A stretch of DNA of 64,000 nt, taken from Pseudoneurospora amorphoporcata (lineage: Eukaryota > Ascomycota > Sordariomycetes > Sordariales > Sordariaceae). The DNA lies in assembly GCA_033297205.1 (NCBI GenBank), contig MU859128.1:96025-160024 (forward strand), written 5' to 3'. Positions 58,188 through 64,000 of the stretch are shown piece by piece. The position numbers and the translations under genes were made by a program. Positions within the stretch are counted from its first letter, which is position 1, and every line of letters starts with the position of its first letter. A model generated the notes under the pieces. It saw only the letters and a program-made list of their open reading frames with translations, made no database searches and was not told the origin of the DNA.

Positions 58188-58645
58188 TTCCAGTCCAGTC
58201 GTTCCAGGCGTTGTTCAGCCCATGGGAAGAGCTTTATAGGCGGTATTAGGCTGCTGATTAGGTGGGTACAATACCGAAGAGTGACCAAGCAATTCAATCA
58301 GAAAGTGTACTACTTGGGTTTTGTGTTGCGCCGGGAGACGCGACTGGGCAACCGTTAACTTTCCTCTTTGGCCTGCCATTCGTTTGCCGCTTTCCCGCTA
58401 TCAGGTGATTACGCGCCACTTGAGACGGAAAGGAGCTTGGGCCACCTATGCCAAGCGTCAGGAGCTGTAACATGCGCTAAAACATGGCGCTTGTGATGCC
58501 GAGGGGCACGGCGTAACATGGTCCCCAGTGGAATTGTCCAAAACATGCAATGTCGCAGGGCAGTCGTCGGCTTGTCACCGAGATGTGACCTTTTATTATT
58601 CAATTGTTACAGCGGGGAAAACAGTACCGCTTCTGTTCTTCTACC
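58188..58645. promoter_or_regulatory. divergent promoter region, mus-41 / complex I assembly factor
   Basis: 458 bp separate the start codons. No TATA box or recognised damage-response element was found by eye. Confidence 0.45.
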
Positions 58646-59858
58646 ATGATATCCCCTCCATCAGTTAGCCATGGCCTGAGGCAGCGGGTCCCTCTACGGC
58701 CCGCACTTGTCCGTCTCCAGCTTCAGCCTTGGTGGCAGCCTTCCCTTCCCAGCAGACGAGGCATCGCGACCACAGTCACTGACGTCGACGTCGAGAAGGC
58801 CCGGCAGTACTGTGAGAACCAGCTCAAGTCGGTCAATTTTCTTCCCTTTTACTTTTGATTGGTGACTCCCGCTAATTCTCCCCCCATCCAGACATGGCGA
58901 CTACGAAGCCTTCCTCCTCCGGCAATTCGTCCCCTCCTCCTCCCGGAACGCCTACACTGCTCTCCGTACCCTGAACCTCGAACTCGCCCGTCTCCCTGAG
59001 ACCGTTTCCAACCCGACCATGGCACGCATGCGCATGTCCTTTTGGCGTGAAAGCGTGAGCAGCGTCTTCGCCGGCAACCCCCCACGCGAGCCCATCTCCA
59101 TCGTCCTCCACCAAGCCGTCCAAGACCTCTTGGCCCGCGCCGGCCCCAGCAGCGCCACTTCTCTCAAGTTCTGGCTCCTACGTCTGATCAACACCCGCGA
59201 GCAACATATGGAAAACAGGCCATTCGTGAGCCTGGATTCGCTGCAGGACTACGCCGAGAACACGTACGCGACCCTGATGTACATGACCCTGGCTTGCGTG
59301 CCTTTGCGATCGGTACATATGGACCATCTGGCTAGTCACATCGGCAAGGCGTGCGGCATTGTGGCCACACTACGCGGCATCCCCGTCCTGGCCGCCCCGT
59401 CACAGCCTATCCACGGTCCGGCTGGCAGCGTAGGCAACACGCGGCCTCCTGCGCTGTTACTACCCCTCGATGTGATGGCCGAGGTGGGGGTTTGGGAAGA
59501 AGACGTCTTCCGTCGAGGACCAAACGCCGAGGGCCTGCAGGATGCCGTGTTCAAGGTGGCCACAAGGGCCAATGACCATTTGATCACGGCGAGGGACATG
59601 TTGAAGAACTTGAAGGCTGGGCAAGAGGTTTCCCATGATTATGAGCACGAGGGAGAACAGGAGCATGTCTACTCGAGCGGCGGGACCGACACAGCACAAG
59701 CAGATATCAAGAGGGGGTTTGGAGTGCTGCTGGAAGCAGTGCCGGCTGCCGATTACTTGGACCGGCTGGAGAAGGCTGACTTTGACCCCTTCAAAGTCAA
59801 GGCGAGCTGGAAGCTCCCGTGGAGGCTGTGGCGTGCTCTAAAGACACATCAAATCTGA
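58646..59858 (+). CDS. NDUFAF6: mitochondrial complex I assembly factor, NDUFAF6 type (squalene/phytoene synthase fold)
   Basis: Two exons, 58646-58827 and 58892-59858, encode 382 residues. The N-terminus (LRQRVPLRPALVRLQLQPWW...SRRGIATTV) is basic and suits a mitochondrial presequence. Family text follows: ARQYCENQLKHGDYEAFLLR, ALRTLNLELARLPETV, MRMSFWRESV, PISIVLHQAV, FVSLDSLQDYAENTYATLMY (position of the aspartate-rich motif in true synthases), HIGKACGIVATLRGIPVLA and a C-terminal ADYLDRLEKADFDPF. The catalytic DxxxD motifs of phytoene/squalene synthase are not conserved (DSLQDYAENT only partly fits), so an assembly role is more likely than prenyl transfer. The donor of the 64-nt intron is GTCGGT, as in LSm3; it is the only choice that preserves the frame into HGDYEAF. 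Confidence 0.9.
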
Positions 59859-60456
59859 GTCTGCGGTGTATGTCTGGTCTGGGACAGAGAGGCCACTTTA
59901 AAGAGCGCTCCGTGTAGTGTGTTCTCGTCGGGCCTGAATAGCGGCATGACGGGGTAACGGCTACATTTTAGCCTATAATTACCAACTCGCCGGATCCAAC
60001 AGAAGCTCTCAGTCCTAGCATCCTCGACAGGGAGCAGAGTCGCATCAACAAGTGCCGATGCGTCTCCTCGATCCATACAAACTCTTGTTTCAACCTCATC
60101 GGTCCAAGGTGCGCCCAGAGCTTGGGATGACTGCTGAACATGCTCATCACTCTTGGCATGCGTGAAGGAAGCATCTTTGACTATAGGCTGATATGTTAGC
60201 CGGACCAATCTCTGATATGCAACGGCTCGACGGATTCCTACAGTAACAGCTCCGATAGGTCAATGTCATTATGTATGACCGGTTCGGCAAGGTTCGGCCA
60301 TGCCGGTTGTTAATCTTGCGTACAAGTTTGCCAGCACAAGCAGGATGAAGCAGTCACCGAGCTATATCCAGTCTACGGAACTGCCCTCTGTCCTTCTCCA
60401 GGCTGCAGAGCTGGTCGTCCCATCGCACTGAACAGGATTCCGCCCGGATCCAGTAC
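59859..60456. other. intergenic region
   Basis: About 600 bp between two plus-strand genes. A minus-strand frame (60208-59849) is open but has no recognisable features. The promoter of the oxidase gene should lie here. One possible upstream exon (ATG at 60272, donor at 60283) is discussed under the oxidase. Confidence 0.45.
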
Positions 60457-62112
60457 ATCAGGTCCAACATATGGCTCCCCGTCATCCTCCTTACTGCCAC
60501 GGCAGCTCCCATCCTCGCAAACCCCCTAACCTCTCCACTTAACAAGCGCGCCGCTATCAATGACTGTCTCCAATCCGCCGGTGTCCCAGTTGATGCTCAA
60601 GGCTCCTCTGACTGGCGCGCCGATGTCAACCCTTTCAACCAACGCCTGCCCTACACACCGGTAGCTATCGCCGTCCCCACCGCCGTCCAACACATCCAAG
60701 GCGCCGTCTCTTGCGCCACGAAGCTGGGAATCAAAGTCACTCCAAAGTCGGGAGGGCACAGCTATGCCTCTTTCGGTCTGGGCGGCGAGAACGGGCATCT
60801 GGTCGTGGAGTTGGACCGCATGTCGAAAGTGACGCCGGATAAGACGACGAATATCGCACATGTTCAAGCGGGAGCGAGACTGGGGCATGTGGCCACGGAG
60901 CTGTACAAACAGGGCAAGAGAGCTTTCTCGCATGGAACTTATCCTGGGTACGTTTACCTGTCATGTGTCATGTACCCCTGTTTCTCGGCCCGGCCGGTCT
61001 GGCGATGTGCTAACTAAGAGGGACTGGAAACAGAGTCGGAGTAGGAGGCCCCTCCCTCCACGGCGGCTTCGGCTTCTCCTCGCATACCTACGGTCTTGCA
61101 GTCGACTGGATCGCCGCAGCCACCGTCGTCCTTGCCAACAGCACCGTTGTGACGGCATCGCCGACCGAGAACCCGGACCTCTTCTGGGCTCTTAGGGGCG
61201 CCGGATCCAACTTTGGCATTGTGGCTTCTTTCAAGTTCAACACCTTCGCTGCTCCTAGCCAGGTTACCGCTTTCCAGATTAACTTGCCCTGGAACTCGGC
61301 GTCGTCGATTGCGTCCGGATGGGGCAAGTTGCAGGATTGGCTGGCGGCAGGGAATATGCCCAAGGAGATGAACATGAGTCTTCGGCTCGCCAAGTCAGAC
61401 GCAACTGCAGGGTCTGTATCACGGGAGTAGCTCGGCGCTGAGGACGGCTGTGCAGCCGTTGCTGAGCACTCTGGGAGCGAGCTTGAGCAACGCGCAACAG
61501 TACGACTGCATGGGAGTGTTTACCTATTACACTTACGGCGGCACAGTAGATGTCACGCATCCTTATAACACGGTCAGTCTTCCCCCCTCCCCCAGCCTGC
61601 CTGCAGCAACTAACCCCTTGCCAGGTCGAAACCTTTTACTCCAAATCTCTCGTCACCACCGCCCTCCCCTCCGCCGCCCTAAACTCTGTCGCAACTACTG
61701 GATCAACACCACCAAGCGCGTCTCGCGCAATTGGTTCCTCATCATGGACATGCACGGCGGTCCCAATTCCGCCATCACGTCTTGGACAACCAACTCGGCC
61801 AACTACACCAGCTCCTACGCCTACCGCGCGCCCGAGTACCTGTTTCTGTACGAGCTCTACGACGGAGCCAACTACGGCAGCTATCCCAGCAATGGGTTTG
61901 GTTTCCTGGATGGATGGGTCAAGAGCTTCACGGATCATATGAAACAGGAGCAGTGGGGGATGTATATCAATTACGCGGATCCGACGATGAAGAGGGCGGA
62001 GGCGGTGGGGAATTATTATGGGGGGAGTTTGGCGAGGTTGCAGCAGGTTAAGGTCATGTATGATCCGAATGAGGTGTTCTATTTTCCGCAGAGTGTTGAG
62101 CCGGCGAAGTAG
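60457..62112 (+). pseudogene. secreted FAD-linked oxidase (BBE-like, AA7 type) with two frameshifts
   Basis: Exon pieces are about 60457-60947, 61034-61572 and 61625-62112. A signal-peptide-like stretch (NIWLPVILLTATAAPILAN) and a Kex2-type KR site precede the FAD domain: PVAIAVPTAVQHIQGAVSCA, then PKSGGHSYASFG with the His for covalent FAD attachment, GHVATELYKQGKRAFSHGTYPG, and across intron 1 VGVGGPSLHGGFGFSSHTYG. The usual second FAD-linking Cys of glucooligosaccharide oxidases is Tyr here (GTYPG). The C-terminus ends in the berberine-bridge signature (INYADPTMKRAEAVGNYYGG, RLQQVKVMYDP). Frame breaks: near 61410 (extra base or two missing) and near 61691-61694 (one base missing; the alternative frame continues NYWINTTKRVSRNW). 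No ATG precedes the signal region in frame; codon 60457-60459 is ATC. Splicing from ATG 60272 is one possible rescue. Either pseudogene or sequence errors. Confidence 0.7.
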
Positions 62113-62556
62113 GCTGGGACCAAACAGGAAGATGGGAGGGGAGGAAACGAAAGGGAGGTGGGAGAGTGTTGAGGCAGGGTGATGGAGTGAATGGGTAACG
62201 ATGTCTCCTTTGAGCCTTTGAGTTAGTGGGCGTGTGTAGCTGCAAGTACAACGCTAAAGAAAGATTATTTGTCCTAAGGGGGTTGTTGGTCCACTTCCCC
62301 CGAACAGGTCTGTTTACGTTCGTGATAACGGCCAATGGCGAGCAACATTCCAGCCTACGTGGTTAGCAGCAAACCATATTCCCTTTACGGATCCCACGGG
62401 AGATTTGTCATCGCTGAATGGCTCGGCTTTAACTCGGACGAGGAATCCTCGGGCAGCGCACGTCATTGATGGCGACGCAACTTCTTCCTCTTGTTCATCC
62501 ACAACGACACTCGATTTTTCTTCCGTCAACAACACCAAGGCAACCAAACAAACAAA
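62113..62556. other. intergenic region upstream of aldo-keto reductase
   Basis: About 440 bp holding the oxidase 3' UTR and the reductase promoter. No gene is seen. Confidence 0.5.
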
Positions 62557-63691
62557 ATGTCGAAACTCAGCATTAACGACAAGTTCAAGCTAAACAGCGG
62601 ATATGAAATCCCTCGATTGGGGTTTGGTGTATGTAATTCCCGAGTGTGCCGTCCCTCTGCATCTCGCCCGAAACCCTCCACGCCGTCTGGCCATGCGAAC
62701 TAACGCCTTCCTCACTTTGCAGGTCTACCAAACGTAAGACACTCCGATCTGGCCCCCGTCGTTTGCAAGCAGTCGTTGTTCTAACTCTGCCACAGTCCCG
62801 CAGATGAAGTAGACAAAATCGTCGAAGAAGCCTTCAATGCCGGCTACCGTCATGTTGGTCCCACCCCTCTTTGTTTCCCAACCCATTCCACCCCTCCCCT
62901 CCAACCCCCAATACTAACTCCCTTTCCTTTGACAGGTCGACTCCGCCTCAGTCTACCGCAACGAAGCCGGCTGCGGCGCCGCCATCCTCCGCTCCTCCAT
63001 CCCGCGCTCCCAAATCTTCTTCACCTCCAAAGTCGGCCCCAAACACATCTCCTACAACGCCGCGAAACGCATCATCTCGGAATCTCTCGAGAAGACCGGC
63101 CTGGAGTACATCGACCTCATGCTCCTGCACGCTCCCTACGGCGGGTCCGCCAACCGCAAGGGCGCCTGGCTTGCGCTCGTCGAAGCTGTCGAAGAAGGCA
63201 AGATCCGCTCCATTGGCGTCTCCAACTACGGCGTCCACCACCTCGACGAACTGGAGCAGCATATCAAGGAGCTGGAAGCTGAACGGGGCGGCGGGCCGGG
63301 TAAGGGAGGGGTGATCAGTGTTGGGCAGTGGGAGATCCATCCGTGGTGTCCCCGCAAGGATATCGTCGAGTGGTGCCGCAAACGCAACGTCGTCGTTGAG
63401 GCGTACTCGCCCATGGTCCAGGGAAAAAGGTTTGGCGAGCCTGCGTTGAAGAAGCTGGCGGAGAAATATGGCAAGACGGAGGCGCAGGTGCTGGTTAGGT
63501 GGAGTTTGCAAAAGGGGTATGTGCCGCTGCCCAAGAGTGTCAGGGCGGAAAAGATCAAGGAGAACGCGGAGGTGTATGACTTTGAGTTGGAAGAGGAGGA
63601 TGTCAAGGGGCTGGAGACGGAGGAGTATAGTCCGGTTTGTTGGGATCCGACGACGAGCGAGTTGGATAACTACACTGGACAGGAGGTCTAA
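62557..63691 (+). CDS. aldo-keto reductase, with an 11-nt micro-exon
   Basis: Four exons, 62557-62628, 62723-62733, 62796-62853 and 62936-63691, encode 298 residues. The 11-nt exon 2 supplies VYQ and part of T, giving the family motif GFGVYQTPADEV after joining. AKR catalytic residues are in place: Asp and Tyr in HVDSASVYRNE, Lys in FFTSKVG and His in LMLLHAPYG (the tetrad Asp-Tyr-Lys-His). The nucleotide-binding C-terminal part has RSIGVSNYGV, WEIHPWCPR, VEAYSPM and LPKSVRAEKIKENAEVYDF. It is an NADPH-dependent cytosolic oxidoreductase acting on carbonyls; substrate is unknown. Length is normal for the family. The micro-exon is flanked by GTATGT/GCAG and GTAAGA/CACAG sites and would be missed by simple ORF finding. 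Confidence 0.93.
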
Positions 63692-64000
63692 GGTGGATGC
63701 CTGCAGAGTGCAGACGTACAAGATGCAACTGGAAGGGGTAGAGGGATGTTCTATGATGCTCCAGATGCTCGGTTTGGTCATAGTTATACCTGCCTGCTCT
63801 TCCCCATTCTCGTGCTCTCCGCTAACGAACACAGATTAACTACCGACCTTGGGCCCTCTTCAGGTTCCTGCCAGCATGAATATCTGTATTCCAGCCTTGT
63901 CGTATGTGTGACAAGGGCTGTGATCAGGGCTTGGAACAGTAGTTCAAATTCAGCTAATAAACTACTTTGGTCTCGAAGGCCTTGTTGATCCCTCTCGACC
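63692..64000. other. 3' flank of the aldo-keto reductase, window end
   Basis: About 310 bp. Probably the reductase 3' UTR and start of the next intergenic gap. No gene is seen. Confidence 0.5.

Noticed and set aside
59849..60208. 119-codon minus-strand frame between the assembly factor and the oxidase
   Set aside because: Some protein-like text but no known family and no further exons; could be a remnant, not supported as a gene.
62948..63832. 294-codon minus-strand frame opposite the aldo-keto reductase
   Set aside because: Antisense shadow; the sense strand has the complete AKR tetrad.
1..64000. CRISPR arrays, bacterial operons, phage or insertion sequences
   Set aside because: The window is eukaryotic (spliced genes, fungal families); no arrays, IS ends or transposase-like frames were seen.

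Overview
The window looks like a piece of a filamentous ascomycete nuclear chromosome, most likely Sordariales and closest to Neurospora. The evidence is short GT-AG introns (about 50 to 190 nt, often with a CTAAC/CTGAC-type branch site near the acceptor), C-ending codons, 2 to 8 kb intergenic gaps, a fungal CBM1 secreted protein, a hybrid histidine kinase with GAF domain, and a RAD5-type helicase whose length and domain order match Neurospora mus-41. No search was run, so the species is an inference. Exon joins were worked out by hand from splice motifs and reading-frame continuity.

Layout. 1-1905: MOSC/mARC-like protein. 1906-10358: an 8.4 kb gap with no convincing gene, holding a 37-A tract, a 16-G tract and many copies of a GGTACCTA-type motif. 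10359-16546: a PPxY alpha-arrestin and a GTPBP1/2-type translational GTPase. 17572-28543: LSm3 (minus), a mitochondrial PPR-like protein, PIG-L/GPI12 (minus), a four-helix membrane protein, a secreted CE4 chitin deacetylase and an alpha/beta hydrolase. 28858-28944: intron-containing tRNA-Thr (CGT, minus). 31159-36504: hybrid histidine kinase of about 1,695 residues (minus). 38256-39798: WD40 ribosome-assembly protein RRB1 (minus), divergent from an O-fucosyltransferase-like membrane protein at 40433-41776. 41883-42533: Gln-rich protein with a PPxY motif and a Cys-rich tail (minus). 43540-45625: two convergent secreted proteins, CBM1 plus an unknown domain, and an HNH (DUF1524) nuclease. 47018-49104: DUF676-like serine hydrolase (minus). 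49715-52508: a decayed, locally duplicated gene-family locus. 54386-58187: RAD5/mus-41 (minus), divergent from a complex I assembly factor (NDUFAF6 type) at 58646-59858. 60457-62112: a secreted FAD oxidase broken by two frameshifts and lacking an obvious start codon. 62557-63691: aldo-keto reductase with an 11-nt micro-exon.

Most genes are unrelated housekeeping or membrane functions (RNA processing, ribosome assembly, GPI anchors, respiratory-chain assembly, DNA damage tolerance, signalling) interspersed with secreted enzymes, as is usual for fungi. No operon-like system was found. The parts most worth following up are the decayed family locus at 49.7-52.5 kb, the broken FAD oxidase, the uncharacterised module behind the CBM1, and the upstream ORF overlapping the histidine kinase start.
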